Part shown: positions 9,203 to 18,186 of the stretch, in pieces
Layout of the letters: every line of letters begins with the position of its first letter
How positions within the stretch are numbered: the first letter of the stretch is position 1
NCBI RefSeq assembly: GCF_030317145.1
Contig: NZ_JASZYE010000001.1
Location: forward strand, 1,922,001 to 1,986,000
Direction of reading: 5' to 3'
DNA from: Variovorax flavidus
GTDB taxonomy: Bacteria > Pseudomonadota > Gammaproteobacteria > Burkholderiales > Burkholderiaceae_C
Length of the DNA: 64,000 nt
The notes under the pieces: model-generated
What the model saw: the letters and a program-made list of their open reading frames with translations, nothing else
The model's database searches: none
Told to the model about the DNA's origin: nothing
Made by a program: the position numbers and the translations under genes

Positions 9203-10546
9203 ATGTCTACCCTGATCACGACTTCCGTCAACGCTTCCGGCACCTCGGTGTCGTCCGCCGGCTCGCGCGGCCGCGGCGCCGAGCAGCCCGACGGCCGCAG
9301 TTTCGGTGCAGCACTCGACCGCTCGCGTGCCGCCAACAGCGCTGCGCAAGAAGCCGCTGCGGACGTCGACACGCCGGCTTCCGTGGCCGGACGCAAGTTG
9401 CCGCGTGCCGGCGAGAAGAAGAGCGAACTGACCGCGGCCGACGTGATGGCGTTGCTGGCGCCGCTGCCGGCGCACCTCGCACCGGTTGCCGTGGATGCCA
9501 AGGCCGCCGGCGCCCTCGCCTCGCGGGCCGCGAAGCCGGTGGGCTCCGCAGTGGACGGCGTGGCGCCGGGCACCACGCCTGCATTGACTGACGACGCCGC
9601 GGCCCTCGCGACGGCCTCGACCGAAGCCGGCACGGAGCCAGCGACCGAAGCCGCCGATGCCGTGCAAGTGGATGCCAAGGATTCGAAGGGCGCAGCCAAG
9701 CTGGAGTCGGCCGCCGACCTGGCCTTCAAGGACGCGCTCGCGAAATCCGCGCCGGCAGAGGCCGAGGCGGACACTGCAGCGACCACTGCGCCGACTGCAC
9801 GCCCTGCGGTCGGCCTGTCCACACCGCCCGCAGCGCCTGCAGACCCGGCCATCGTGGCGACGGGATCCGCCGACAAGGCCAAGGTTGCGGCAGCGGCGGA
9901 CAAGGCCCAGCCGACGCCGCCACTGCCCGCGGGCGACAGCATCAAGGTGGCCGCAGCCGCGGAGGCGACAGGCAACTCGCTCGACACGGCCTCCGAATCC
10001 GCCCCTCAACCCTTGCCGCAGCTTCAATCCCTCGCGGCACCCACGGTCGAACGCGCCAACGCACCATCGGGCAGCACGCCCGTGCTGTCCGTCGCCCCGC
10101 CTGTGGGCAGCGACGAATGGGCACCGGCGATCGGCCAGCAGATGATCCGCATGAGCGCCAGCGGCCATCAGGTGGCCGAGCTGAACCTGAATCCGGCCGG
10201 CCTCGGCCCGCTCAAGGTGACGCTGACGATGGGCGACAGCCAGGCGCAGGCCATGTTCGTGTCGGCCCACGAGAGCGTGCGCAAGGCCGTCGAGGCGGCA
10301 TTGCCGCAGCTGCGCACCACCCTTGCCGAACAGGGCATCAGCCTGGGCCAGACCTCGGTCGGCGCCGAGACGCGCCAGCCCTTCGGACAGGATGCCGCCT
10401 TTGCACAGCAGAACCCCTCGCGCTCGCCGAACCAGCCCGAGTACCCCGGCACCGGCCGCACCGCATCCGCCGCAGCAGCCACGAGCCCCTCATCCTCATC
10501 GACGCCCGCGCACAACGCACGGGCAGGCCTCGATACCTTTGCCTGA
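9203..10546 (+). CDS. fliK: Flagellar hook-length control protein FliK
   Basis: FliK measures hook length and switches the export apparatus to filament proteins. It has 447 residues. Residues 1-300 are an Ala/Asp/Lys/Pro-rich ruler region of low complexity. The conserved C-terminal domain lies at about 310-410, with QVAELNLNPAGLGPLKVTLT and AHESVRKAVEAALPQLRTTL. The tail is Gln/Ser/Pro-rich, as in other FliK proteins. I chose the ATG at 9203 after fliJ; a longer open frame reaching back into fliJ is not conserved-looking. Confidence 0.93.
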   Translation: MSTLITTSVNASGTSVSSAGSRGRGAEQPDGRSFGAALDRSRAANSAAQEAAADVDTPASVAGRKLPRAGEKKSELTAADVMALLAPLPAHLAPVAVDAKAAGALASRAAKPVGSAVDGVAPGTTPALTDDAAALATASTEAGTEPATEAADAVQVDAKDSKGAAKLESAADLAFKDALAKSAPAEAEADTAATTAPTARPAVGLSTPPAAPADPAIVATGSADKAKVAAAADKAQPTPPLPAGDSIKVAAAAEATGNSLDTASESAPQPLPQLQSLAAPTVERANAPSGSTPVLSVAPPVGSDEWAPAIGQQMIRMSASGHQVAELNLNPAGLGPLKVTLTMGDSQAQAMFVSAHESVRKAVEAALPQLRTTLAEQGISLGQTSVGAETRQPFGQDAAFAQQNPSRSPNQPEYPGTGRTASAAAATSPSSSSTPAHNARAGLDTFA

Positions 10547-10683
10547 GCCAAGGCGAGCCGCCCACGCACCGCTCGCGGGCAAGCGGGCAATGGCCGATCT
10601 GAAGCGCTTTTCCCCCCTTGATCGGCCCTTCGCCTGCAGGGCAGTTCGCAAAGAATAGACCGAACAAGAAATCCAGCTACACC

Positions 10684-11178
10684 ATGGCTTCCTCCCCTCC
10701 CGTCGCCTCCGGCGCCAACGCTCCCGCCCCTCGCTCGTCGAAGCTGCTCATCGCCCTCCTGGTCGGCGTCAGTCTCATCGCCGCAGCCGCTGTGGGCTAC
10801 GTCTTCGTCATCGGCCCCAAGGCCGCGCACACCGCGGAGGCCGCCAAGCCGGTGGTGCCGGAGAAGCCGATCTTCGTCACACTGGAGCCGCTGACCGTCA
10901 ACCTCCAGGGCGAAGGCCGCGGCAAGTTCCTGCACATCGGCATGTCGCTGAAGGTGCGCGACGAGGCGGCCAAGGCGCAGATCGTCGAATTCATGCCCGA
11001 GCTGCGCAGCCGGGCGCTGCTGATGCTGTCGAACCGCCTGCCCGAGTCGCTCGTGTCCACCGAGGACAAGAGCAAGCTGGCCGAGGAGATCCGGGCCGAG
11101 CTGAACCGTCCCCTGGCCGACAACCTGCCTTCGCAGGGGATCGCCAGCGTCTCCTTCAACACCTTCGTGGTGCAGTGA
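10684..11178 (+). CDS. fliL: Flagellar basal body-associated protein FliL
   Basis: FliL surrounds the stator units at the inner membrane and affects torque. It has 164 residues: a short cytosolic tail, one membrane helix at about 20-43 (LLIALLVGVSLIAAAAVGYV), and a periplasmic domain with the family pattern FVTLEPLTVNL and FLHIGMSLKV. The ATG at 10684 is preferred over a TTG at 10618. It is separated from fliK by 137 bases, the largest gap in this operon, which could contain an internal promoter, though I see no clear one. Confidence 0.94.
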   Translation: MASSPPVASGANAPAPRSSKLLIALLVGVSLIAAAAVGYVFVIGPKAAHTAEAAKPVVPEKPIFVTLEPLTVNLQGEGRGKFLHIGMSLKVRDEAAKAQIVEFMPELRSRALLMLSNRLPESLVSTEDKSKLAEEIRAELNRPLADNLPSQGIASVSFNTFVVQ

Positions 11179-11199
11179 CCGCAAGCAGGCAGGCAACCC

Positions 11200-12201
11200 A
11201 TGGCCTATGAACAGGTCCTCTCGCAGGACGAGGTCGATGCGCTGCTGAACGGCGTGACGGGCGGCAGTGTCGACCAGACCGCCAAGCCCGCACCGCCGGC
11301 CGACGGCCTCCCCGCCTACGACCTCGGTGCGCCCGACCGCGTGGTGCGCAGCCGCATGCACACGCTGGAGGTCATCAACGACCGCTTCGCGCGCGGCCTG
11401 CGCGGCGCGCTGCTGAACTTCATGCGCCGCAGCCCCGACATCACGGTCGGGTCGGTGCAGATCCAGCAGTACGGCGAGTTCGTCCGGCACCTGCCCGTGC
11501 CGGCGAACATCAACATGCTGCACATGAAGCCGCTGCGCGGCACCGCCCTCTTCGTGTTCGACCCGAAGCTGGTGTTCCTGGTGGTGGACAACCTCTTCGG
11601 CAGCGACGGCCGCTACCACGTGCGCGTCGAAGGCCGTGACTTCACGCGCACCGAGCAACGCATCATCAAGCGCCTGCTGGACATTTCGCTCCAGTGCTAC
11701 GGCGATGCGTGGCAGCCGGTGTACCCGCTGGACTTCGACTACGTGCGCGCCGAGATGCACGGCAAGCTGGCCAACATCGTCGCGCCCAACGAGGTGGTGA
11801 TCAACACCACCCTGCAGATCGAATTCGGCCCCATCGGCGGATTCCTGCACGTGTGCATTCCGTACTCGATGATCGAGCCGATCCGCGACCTGCTGTCCAA
11901 CCCGATCCAGGACGAGGTCGAGGTCGACAAGCGCTGGGTCAAGCAGATGTCCAGGCAGATGCAGGCGGCCGACGTCGAACTCACTGCCGATTTCGTCACG
12001 ATGTCATCGACCATCGGCGAGATCCTCCAGCTCCAGGTCGGCGACGTGCTGCCCATCGAACTGCCGACCAGCGTCACCGCCAAGGTCGACGGCGTGCCGG
12101 TGATGGAGTGCGGCTTCGGCACATCGAACGACCGCTACGCCCTGCGCGTGCAACACATGATCACTCACCAAGACAGCGACTCGAAGAACGACCATGACTG
12201 A
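11200..12201 (+). CDS. fliM: Flagellar motor switch protein FliM
   Basis: FliM is the C-ring protein that receives phosphorylated CheY and reverses the motor. It has 333 residues. The N-terminus MAYEQVLSQDEVDALLNGV carries the CheY-binding LSQDEVDALL motif. The middle domain begins near DRVVRSRMHTLEVINDRFAR, and the C-terminal SpoA-like domain includes LQLQVGDVLPIELPTSVTAK. It overlaps fliN by 8 bases. Confidence 0.97.
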   Translation: MAYEQVLSQDEVDALLNGVTGGSVDQTAKPAPPADGLPAYDLGAPDRVVRSRMHTLEVINDRFARGLRGALLNFMRRSPDITVGSVQIQQYGEFVRHLPVPANINMLHMKPLRGTALFVFDPKLVFLVVDNLFGSDGRYHVRVEGRDFTRTEQRIIKRLLDISLQCYGDAWQPVYPLDFDYVRAEMHGKLANIVAPNEVVINTTLQIEFGPIGGFLHVCIPYSMIEPIRDLLSNPIQDEVEVDKRWVKQMSRQMQAADVELTADFVTMSSTIGEILQLQVGDVLPIELPTSVTAKVDGVPVMECGFGTSNDRYALRVQHMITHQDSDSKNDHD

Positions 12202-12625
12202 CAACACCTCTTCCGCCAGCGACGCGGACGACTGGGCCAGCGCCCTGGCCGAGCAGACCGCAGCCTCCCCTGCGCCTGCGCCCGAGCCCGCACCTGCGCC
12301 GGCGACCGCGCAGGTTTTCCAGCAGATCCAGGAGACGGCCTCCAGCGCCGTCAACGTATCGCCCGTCGACATCGCGCGGGTGATGGACGTGCCGGTGCAA
12401 CTCACGGCCGAAATCGGCCGCACGCGCATCACCATCAAGAACCTGCTGCAACTGTCGCAAGGTTCGGTGGTGGAGCTCGACGGGCTGGCCGGCCAGCCGC
12501 TGGACGTGCTGATCAACGGCTACCTCATCGCACAGGGCGAAGTGGTGGTGGTCAACGACAAGTACGGCATTCGCCTGACCGACATCATCACGCCCTCCGA
12601 GCGGATGCAGAAACTCGCGAAGTAG
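12194..12625 (+). CDS. fliN: Flagellar motor switch protein FliN
   Basis: FliN forms the lower part of the C-ring with FliM and helps dock FliH-FliI. It has 143 residues. An acidic and Ala/Pro-rich N-terminal tail (about 1-55, with repeated [10 protein letters not shown]) precedes the SpoA domain at about 60-140 ([40 protein letters not shown]). The stop codon is directly followed by the fliO ATG. Confidence 0.96.
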   Translation: MTDNTSSASDADDWASALAEQTAASPAPAPEPAPAPATAQVFQQIQETASSAVNVSPVDIARVMDVPVQLTAEIGRTRITIKNLLQLSQGSVVELDGLAGQPLDVLINGYLIAQGEVVVVNDKYGIRLTDIITPSERMQKLAK

Positions 12626-13195
12626 ATGAAGTACCCCCAGCCTCGCCCACTTCGTGTGGCTCGGACACCCCCTTTCAGGGGGCAATCCCGGCGGACCGGC
12701 GGAGCCGGATCCGCGGGATTCCTGGGCTTTGGTGCGCGCCTGCTCGCGGCGGCGATGGCGCTTGCGTCGCTGCCGGCGCTTGCGGCGCTGCCCACCGTGC
12801 CATCGCAAAGCGCCACCGAGGCTGCACCAGCGGTCGGTGCCGGCGGGCTGCTGCAGGCCGGCCTCGGCATGGCGGTGGTGCTCGGACTGATCTTTCTCTG
12901 CGCCTGGCTCGCGCGCCGCTTCGGCCTGCAGCGCTTCGGCGGCGGCCACGTGGTGAAAGTAGTGTCCAGCTCCAGCGTCGGCCAGCGCGAGCGCGTCGTC
13001 GTGGTCGAAGTCGGCGCCACCTGGCTCGTGCTCGGCGTCACCCCCAGCCAGATCAACACCTTGCACACGCTGCCGGCGCAGGCCGTGCCGGGCAGCGCCC
13101 CTGCCGCCCCGGCTGCGGCGGTGTTCAAGCCCCTCGACCTGTTCGCGCAGAAGCTGCGCGAATCCCTGACCGGCAAGCCACGCCCGGCCCCATGA
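12626..13195 (+). CDS. fliO: Flagellar biosynthetic protein FliO with a repeat-derived N-terminus
   Basis: FliO assists assembly of the FliP export-gate ring. It has 189 residues. The recognisable part starts near residue 33: a hydrophobic segment [18 protein letters not shown], a second membrane helix at about 75-97, then the FliO domain ([29 protein letters not shown]). The first 30 residues (Arg/Pro/Gly-rich) are encoded by copy B of a dispersed repeat and are not expected in FliO. I kept the ATG at 12626 because it follows the fliN stop immediately and no other in-frame start lies ahead of the first hydrophobic segment. It overlaps fliP by 4 bases. Confidence 0.85.
   Translation: MKYPQPRPLRVARTPPFRGQSRRTGGAGSAGFLGFGARLLAAAMALASLPALAALPTVPSQSATEAAPAVGAGGLLQAGLGMAVVLGLIFLCAWLARRFGLQRFGGGHVVKVVSSSSVGQRERVVVVEVGATWLVLGVTPSQINTLHTLPAQAVPGSAPAAPAAAVFKPLDLFAQKLRESLTGKPRPAP
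12633..12716. repeat. Dispersed repeat, copy B (inside fliO)
   Basis: An 84-base element matching the reverse complement of 3108-3192 over its whole length at roughly three quarters identity. It begins 7 bases into fliO and is translated as part of that gene. It keeps the CCCCCT / AGGGGG hairpin core and the CGGCGG and CCGCGG landmarks. Confidence 0.7.
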
Positions 13196-13950
13196 TGCGC
13201 AGCGTTCTTCGTCGAAGCCTTCAGGGCGGCGTGATGCTGCTCGCGGCCGCGCTGCCGATGGCCGCATGGACCCAGGGCCTGCCCGGCCTGATCAGCACCC
13301 CCGGCCCCGGCGGCAGCCAGACCTGGTCGCTCAGCGTGCAGACGCTGGTGCTGCTGACCTCGATGTCCTTCCTGCCGGCGCTGCTGCTGTGCATGACGAG
13401 CTTCACCCGCATCCTGATCGTGCTGGGCCTGCTGCGCACCGCCATCGGCACGCAGTCCTCGCCGCCCAACCAGATCCTGGTGGGCCTGTCGCTCTTCCTG
13501 ACCTTCTTCGTGATGTCGCCGGTGTTCGACAAGGTCTACAACGAGGCCTACAAGCCCTTCTCCGAGAACAAGATCGGCACCGACAAGGCACTGGAGCGCG
13601 GCATCGAGCCCTTCAAGACCTTCATGCTGCGGCAGACCCGCGAGAACGACCTGGCGCTCTTCGCCAAGCTCGCCAAGGTGCCCGACATGCAGGGGCCGGA
13701 GGACGTGCCGCTGCGCATCCTGCTGCCCTCCTTCGTGATCAGCGAACTCAAGACGGCCTTCCAGATCGGCTTCACCATCTTCATTCCGTTCCTGATCATC
13801 GACCTGGTGGTAGCGAGCGTGCTGATGTCGATGGGGATGATGATGGTGCCGCCCGCCGGCATCGCGCTGCCCTTCAAGCTGATGCTGTTCGTGCTGGCCG
13901 ATGGCTGGCAGTTGCTGATCGGCGCCCTCGCGCAAAGCTTCTATCAATGA
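13192..13950 (+). CDS. fliP: Flagellar export gate protein FliP
   Basis: FliP builds the pentameric core of the export gate. It has 252 residues with a cleavable-looking signal sequence (about 1-28) and four membrane segments. Family motifs are plain: [40 protein letters not shown], and [20 protein letters not shown]. It overlaps fliO by 4 bases (ATGA). It is followed by fliQ after 25 bases. Confidence 0.97.
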   Translation: MMRSVLRRSLQGGVMLLAAALPMAAWTQGLPGLISTPGPGGSQTWSLSVQTLVLLTSMSFLPALLLCMTSFTRILIVLGLLRTAIGTQSSPPNQILVGLSLFLTFFVMSPVFDKVYNEAYKPFSENKIGTDKALERGIEPFKTFMLRQTRENDLALFAKLAKVPDMQGPEDVPLRILLPSFVISELKTAFQIGFTIFIPFLIIDLVVASVLMSMGMMMVPPAGIALPFKLMLFVLADGWQLLIGALAQSFYQ

Positions 13951-13975
13951 ACCACCCCCAGGCTCCGCGCACTGT

Positions 13976-14245
13976 ATGACCCCCGAAACCATCATGTCGA
14001 TGGGCAACCAGGCGATCCAGGTGTCGCTGGTGCTCGCGGCCCCCCTGCTGCTGGTGGCGCTGGTCGTCGGCCTGATCATCAGCATCTTTCAGGCCGCGAC
14101 GCAGATCAACGAAGCGACGCTGTCGTTCATCCCCAAGCTGCTGGCCGTGTTCGTCACGCTCGTGATCGCCGGCCCCTGGATGCTCGGGCAGATGCTGGAC
14201 TACATCCGCGCCCTCTTCATGAGCATCCCCCAGCTCGTGGGCTGA
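13976..14245 (+). CDS. fliQ: Flagellar export gate protein FliQ
   Basis: FliQ wraps the FliP-FliR core of the export gate. It has 89 residues and two membrane helices, the standard size and shape. The loop between them, ISIFQAATQINEATLSFIPK, is the conserved FliQ signature. It ends 13 bases before fliR. Confidence 0.97.
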   Translation: MTPETIMSMGNQAIQVSLVLAAPLLLVALVVGLIISIFQAATQINEATLSFIPKLLAVFVTLVIAGPWMLGQMLDYIRALFMSIPQLVG

Positions 14246-14258
14246 CCCCTCCGCGCCG

Positions 14259-15053
14259 ATGCCTCAGGTCTTCTCCGTCACCTCGGGGCAGCTCACCGCC
14301 TGGACGGTGATGTTCCTGTGGCCTTTCGTCCGCATGCTGGCGCTGGTGAGCACCGCGCCGGTCTTCAGCGAATCGTGGGTGCCGCGACGCATCAAGGTCG
14401 CGATCGCGGCGATGCTCGCGCTGGTTCTCGCACCCACGCTGGGGACGATGCCCGCGGTGCCGGTGGTCTCGGCCGGCGGGGTGTGGATCATCGTGCAGCA
14501 GGTGCTCATCGGCGCGGCCATGGGATTCACCATGCGCATGGTGTTCACCGCCGTTCTGGCGGCCGGCGAATACATCGGCCTGCAGATGGGCCTGTCGTTC
14601 GCGTCCTTCTTCGACCCCATGAACGGCGGCGCCACGATGGTGGTCGCGCGGCTGCTGAACATGCTGGCGATGCTGATCTTCGTGGCCGTCGACGGCCACC
14701 TGATGCTGATTGCGACGCTGGCGGAGAGCTTCCATACCCTGCCCATCGCCGATGCGCCGCTGTCCGGTCAGGGCTGGATGTTCCTCGTGGCGGGCGCGTC
14801 GCAGATCTTTGCGAGCGGGCTGATGCTGTCGCTGCCGCTGGTGACCGCGCTGCTCACGCTCAACCTCGCGATGGGCATCCTGAACCGCGCCTCCCCGCAG
14901 TTCAGCATCTTCGCGGTGGGCTTTCCGCTGACGCTGCTGGCGGGCATCTGGATGATGCAACTGCTGATGCCGCACCTGGGCGCGTTCCTCGAACCGCGCT
15001 TTGCAGCAGGGTTCGAGTCCATGATCCAGTTCACCCAGGCATTGCGGCGCTGA
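14259..15053 (+). CDS. fliR: Flagellar export gate protein FliR
   Basis: FliR completes the export gate with FliP and FliQ. It has 264 residues and several membrane helices. Typical stretches are WPFVRMLALVSTAPVFSE, then YIGLQMGLSFASFFDPMNGG and NRASPQFSIFAVGFPLTLLA. It is the last gene of the operon; flhB, which often follows elsewhere, is not here. Confidence 0.96.
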   Translation: MPQVFSVTSGQLTAWTVMFLWPFVRMLALVSTAPVFSESWVPRRIKVAIAAMLALVLAPTLGTMPAVPVVSAGGVWIIVQQVLIGAAMGFTMRMVFTAVLAAGEYIGLQMGLSFASFFDPMNGGATMVVARLLNMLAMLIFVAVDGHLMLIATLAESFHTLPIADAPLSGQGWMFLVAGASQIFASGLMLSLPLVTALLTLNLAMGILNRASPQFSIFAVGFPLTLLAGIWMMQLLMPHLGAFLEPRFAAGFESMIQFTQALRR

Positions 15054-15116
15054 AAGAGCGCTCGCACAGAAGGCGGATTGCGGCGATCATCGGCGCCCGA
15101 AAGGGCATGACAAACG

Positions 15117-15707
15117 ATGGCGAACAAGATCCTGGTTTTCTATGGCTCGTACCGCGCGGACCGCATGGGCGTGCGTCTCGCCGACTACGTGGTCGCCGGC
15201 CTCCGGGCGCGGGGCGCCGATGCGGAGCTGATCGACGCAAAGGATGTCGACCTCCCCATGCTCGATCGCATGTACAAGGAATACCCCCGGGGCACGGCGC
15301 CGGCGGCCATGGAAGCACTGGCCGGCAAGATCCGCGGCGCGGATGCCTTCGTCTTCGTGACGGGCGAATACAACTGGGGACCACAACCCGGCCTCAAGAA
15401 CCTGACGGACCACTTCCTGGAGGAATGGTTCTGGCGTCCGGCCGCCGTCGCCAGCTATTCGGCGGGCCGCTTCTCGGGCGTGCGCTCGGGCACCATCTGG
15501 CACTCGATCCTCTCCGAGATGGGGATGGTGGTCGTGTCGAGCACGCTCGCGGTCGGCCCGATCTCGCAAACGCTGGACGCCAGCGGCAAGCCCACCGGAA
15601 GCGCCGGCGAAGCGCTCGACCGCTCCTTCGGCCGCTTCGCCGACGATCTGGACTGGTGGACCGAGGCGGCGCGGGAGCAACGGGCGCGCAAGGCGCCGCC
15701 CTACTGA
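15117..15707 (+). CDS. NAD(P)H-dependent FMN reductase-like flavoprotein
   Basis: A 196-residue flavodoxin-fold protein of the NADPH-dependent FMN reductase family, soluble and cytosolic. It begins NKILVFYGSYRADRMGVRL, where the strand-loop GSYR...G fits the FMN phosphate site. FVFVTGEYNWGPQPGLKN matches the family's conserved flavin-contacting loop. The substrate cannot be read from sequence; quinone or azo reduction is common in relatives. It starts 63 bases after fliR, is not flagellar, and probably has its own promoter. Confidence 0.85.
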   Translation: MANKILVFYGSYRADRMGVRLADYVVAGLRARGADAELIDAKDVDLPMLDRMYKEYPRGTAPAAMEALAGKIRGADAFVFVTGEYNWGPQPGLKNLTDHFLEEWFWRPAAVASYSAGRFSGVRSGTIWHSILSEMGMVVVSSTLAVGPISQTLDASGKPTGSAGEALDRSFGRFADDLDWWTEAAREQRARKAPPY

Positions 15708-15729
15708 TCCGGTTCGACAAGAGAGCCCC

Positions 15730-16116
15730 ATGGAACCCGACACCCCGCTTCTCGCCAGCCAGCTTGTCGTGCGCGTCTGCCTCTTCCTGGTGGCAGCGAT
15801 CGCGATGTTCGGCGGCACGGTCCAGATGGTGCTCGGGCAACCCGACACCAGCGCACGCCTGGACAACGTCCACCGCTTCATGGCTGGCGTCTACTTCTCG
15901 ATGGGGATCATCTGCGCATGGGCCGCGGTCACCATTCGCCAGCAGGGCGATCTCGTGTACCTGATTGCCTTGGGCGTTCTTCTGGGCGGCGTCGGCAGGC
16001 TCGTGTCCATGGGCAAGGTCGGCCTGCCCGAGCCCAAGCGCGTCTGGATCGCCTATCTGGTGCCGGAGCTGGTTCTTCCGTTCGTCATCGCGGCTGCGCA
16101 CCACGCGCGCACCTGA
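15730..16116 (+). CDS. DUF4345 family membrane protein
   Basis: A 128-residue protein with four predicted membrane segments (about 11-34, 50-66, 76-93, 105-122). The spacing and the motif DNVHRFMAGVYFSMGI after the first helix resemble DUF4345 proteins, whose function is unknown. It starts 22 bases after the FMN reductase-like gene and may be cotranscribed with it. Confidence 0.75.
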   Translation: MEPDTPLLASQLVVRVCLFLVAAIAMFGGTVQMVLGQPDTSARLDNVHRFMAGVYFSMGIICAWAAVTIRQQGDLVYLIALGVLLGGVGRLVSMGKVGLPEPKRVWIAYLVPELVLPFVIAAAHHART

Positions 16117-16142
16117 AGCGGCGCGCAACGCCCGGCAGCACC

Positions 16143-16793
16143 TCAGTTGCCCGACGCCACCTGCTGGGTGCAGTTGCCGAACTCGCAGCGCAGCGTCATC
16201 GACTGGCCGTCGGCGCATGCCACGCTGTAGCGCTCGAAGCCCGGCCCCTTGTCCTCCAGCACGGCCCTGGGCGTGGCGCTGCAGTTGTTCGCCTTCGCGA
16301 ACTTCTCGGCGACGTAGGTGTCCAGGCCCGTCCTGCGCGGCAGCGACTGGGGGTCGGGCTTGGGCGGCGCGGCGTAGGTCACCGTTACGTTCGGGTCGAG
16401 GTTCCTGTAGCCCTTTCGGGCCATGCAGTTGACCAGGGCCGTCTGCTGCATCCGGGGGTCGGCGGGAACGCCGTCCGGGCTGTCGCCCACCGCGGCGGCA
16501 ATGCCGCCGATCGCCGCGGCCGCCACGATGCCCATCGGAAAGACGATCGCCACGCCCACCGCGACGGCATCCACGACTTCGCTGTTGCTGGGCCCGACGC
16601 GCATCACCCGCATCTTCTGGGCCGCCGCCCGGCAAGCATCGACATCCAGCGCGTAGATGGTCGGCGCCACGCCTTCCATGTCGACCATTGGGACGTAGGC
16701 CGCGCCCGAGCCTTTGCCGGGTTCCGTCGACGGCGGGGTGGCACAGCCGCATAGCAGCGCGGCCACACAAGCAGCACTCACGACTCTGCGCAT
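16143..16793 (-). CDS. Putative lipoprotein with a glycine-rich hydrophobic segment
   Basis: Function not recognised. The 216-residue product starts with a lipoprotein-like signal (MRRVVSAACVAALLCGC), with lipidation expected at Cys17. Residues about 75-108 form a Gly/Ala-rich hydrophobic stretch (VAIVFPMGIVAAAAIGGIAA) similar to glycine-zipper segments. The C-terminal half has several cysteines that could pair (NCMARKGY, NNCSATP, VACADG, RCEFGNCTQ). GAGGAG precedes the ATG at 16793. It converges on the DUF4345 gene and diverges from the GFA-family gene. Confidence 0.72.
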   Translation of the reverse strand: MRRVVSAACVAALLCGCATPPSTEPGKGSGAAYVPMVDMEGVAPTIYALDVDACRAAAQKMRVMRVGPSNSEVVDAVAVGVAIVFPMGIVAAAAIGGIAAAVGDSPDGVPADPRMQQTALVNCMARKGYRNLDPNVTVTYAAPPKPDPQSLPRRTGLDTYVAEKFAKANNCSATPRAVLEDKGPGFERYSVACADGQSMTLRCEFGNCTQQVASGN

Positions 16794-16828
16794 CGATCGC
16801 TCCTCGTTGATCGCAACTGGGCCGCGAT

Positions 16829-16857
16829 TTGAGCACACGTTTTGTTACCCGTATAGG
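16829..16857 (+). promoter_or_regulatory. Possible sigma-70 promoter of the GFA-family gene
   Basis: TTGAGC (16829-16834), 17 bases, TATAGG (16852-16857). Both hexamers match the consensus at four of six positions and the spacing is ideal. It lies about 60 bases before the start codon in a 126-base divergent gap. This is a sequence match only. Confidence 0.35.
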
Positions 16858-16919
16858 ATTTCCCGGGACGCGAACCGCCTGACGATGGCGGGCTGTGGAG
16901 AAAACAACAGGAGATGTCC

Positions 16920-17339
16920 ATGGTTGTCCAAGGCAGTTGCCACTGCGGCAACATTTCCTTCGAACTCACCTGGGAGCCGGAACCCCTGGAAATCCCCGCG
17001 CGGGCTTGCGACTGCTCGTTCTGCAGCAAGCATGGCGGCGTCTGGACCTCCCATCCGGCCGGCGCGCTCAACGTCCGGATCGAGGACGACGCCCTGCTGA
17101 CCCGTTACACCTTCGGCACGGGCACCGCGCAGTTCCACGTCTGCGCCCGGTGCGGCGTCGTCCCCCTGGTGACCAGCACGGTCGACGAGCGCGTCTACGC
17201 CGTCGTGAACGTGAACGCGTTCAACAACGTGGCGCCGTCGCTACTGCGCCCTGTCCCCATCTCGTTCGGCGGCGAGAGCATCGAGTTGCGCCTCGCCCGC
17301 AGAAAACGCAACTGGATTGCGGATGTGCATTTCGTCTAA
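16920..17339 (+). CDS. GFA/CENP-V family zinc protein
   Basis: A 139-residue protein of the glutathione-dependent formaldehyde-activating (GFA)/CENP-V fold. The zinc-binding cysteines are present: GSCHCGNISFEL, CDCSFCSKHG and HVCARCGV. Family members bind zinc and sometimes glutathione adducts; most have no proven substrate. AGGAG lies six bases before the ATG at 16920, so I prefer it over an ATG at 16914 that directly abuts the ribosome site. It converges on the LysE-family gene. Confidence 0.82.
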   Translation: MVVQGSCHCGNISFELTWEPEPLEIPARACDCSFCSKHGGVWTSHPAGALNVRIEDDALLTRYTFGTGTAQFHVCARCGVVPLVTSTVDERVYAVVNVNAFNNVAPSLLRPVPISFGGESIELRLARRKRNWIADVHFV

Positions 17340-17387
17340 GCGCTCGGCTGAGGCGCCCGCCGCGCCAGCGCCGGATCCCGCAGGCCC

Positions 17388-18029
17388 TCAGCGTGTCGGC
17401 CGCGATCCCATCGCCGTGAGCACGCCCAGGCCGATGAAGGACGTGCCCGCGAGCCGGTTGCCCCAGACGGCGTGCCGCGTCGCCCCGCCGAGGCGCGGGC
17501 CGATGAGGCTCGCAGTCAGCACGTAGATCAGGTCCGTGCAGGCGGCGATGCCGATGAAGACGCCGCCGAGCGCCAGGGTCTGCACCAGCGGGCTGGCGTG
17601 GGAGTCCATGAACTGCGGCAGGAAGGAGGCGAAGAACAGGGACGTCTTCGGGTTGAGCATCGCCACCACGAAGCCGTCACGGAAGACGCGCCGCAGGGGC
17701 TGCACCGGCGGCGCCTCGGGCGTTGCCGTAGTGACGGCCGGCGTGGCACGCCACATGCGGATGCCGAGGTACACGAGGTAGGCGGCACCCGCCCACTTCA
17801 CCACGGTGAAGGCGGCCGACGACACGGCGAACAGCGCCGCCAGCCCGATCGCCGCACCCACGGCATTGGCGAGGTTGCCGAGCGCCACGCCCAGCACGGA
17901 AGCCAGGCCGCAGGCACGTCCCTGCGACAGCGTCCGGGCCACGATGTAGACGACGGCAGGTCCGGGCGTGAGCGCCAGTACCAGGCTGGCGCCGATGAAT
18001 GCAAGAAGAAGGGGGGTATCGGGAAGCAT
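17388..18029 (-). CDS. LysE/RhtB family amino-acid exporter
   Basis: A 213-residue inner-membrane protein with about six hydrophobic segments. The N-terminus contains the family signature LVLALTPGPAVVYIVARTL (the conserved PGP), and the middle has FRDGFVVAMLNPKTSLFFASF, the LNPK motif typical of RhtB-type exporters. Substrate (homoserine, threonine, other amino acids) cannot be told. The ATG at 18029 has GGAG upstream; the frame continues upstream without conserved sequence. It is divergent from the amidohydrolase gene. Confidence 0.88.
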   Translation of the reverse strand: MLPDTPLLLAFIGASLVLALTPGPAVVYIVARTLSQGRACGLASVLGVALGNLANAVGAAIGLAALFAVSSAAFTVVKWAGAAYLVYLGIRMWRATPAVTTATPEAPPVQPLRRVFRDGFVVAMLNPKTSLFFASFLPQFMDSHASPLVQTLALGGVFIGIAACTDLIYVLTASLIGPRLGGATRHAVWGNRLAGTSFIGLGVLTAMGSRPTR

Positions 18030-18120
18030 GGCAACTCCAGTCCTCTGAACCCGCAAGTATCGCGCAGGCCCATCACCCATGCATAGCCGTTATGACCGAT
18101 GGCGCAATTGCCATGGGACA

Positions 18121-18155
18121 CCGGCGGCACGCTGCTTCTAGACTGCTGCCGCCGG
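18121..18155 (+). promoter_or_regulatory. Inverted repeat in the leader of the amidohydrolase gene
   Basis: Perfect 9-base arms CCGGCGGCA (18121-18129) and TGCCGCCGG (18147-18155) around 17 bases, 31 bases before the start codon at 18187. Just upstream is ATGGC-GCAATT-GCCAT. Either could be an operator or mRNA hairpin; there is no strong Shine-Dalgarno sequence for the gene. Confidence 0.4.
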
Positions 18156-18186
18156 CGATCCTCCGGTGCCATCCGTCCTTCGATCC

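Noticed and set aside
15117..18029. A defence or phage island after the flagellar operon
   Set aside because: The genes are ordinary metabolic or transport families with base use like the flanks; no integrase, attachment repeats or toxin-antitoxin pair is visible.
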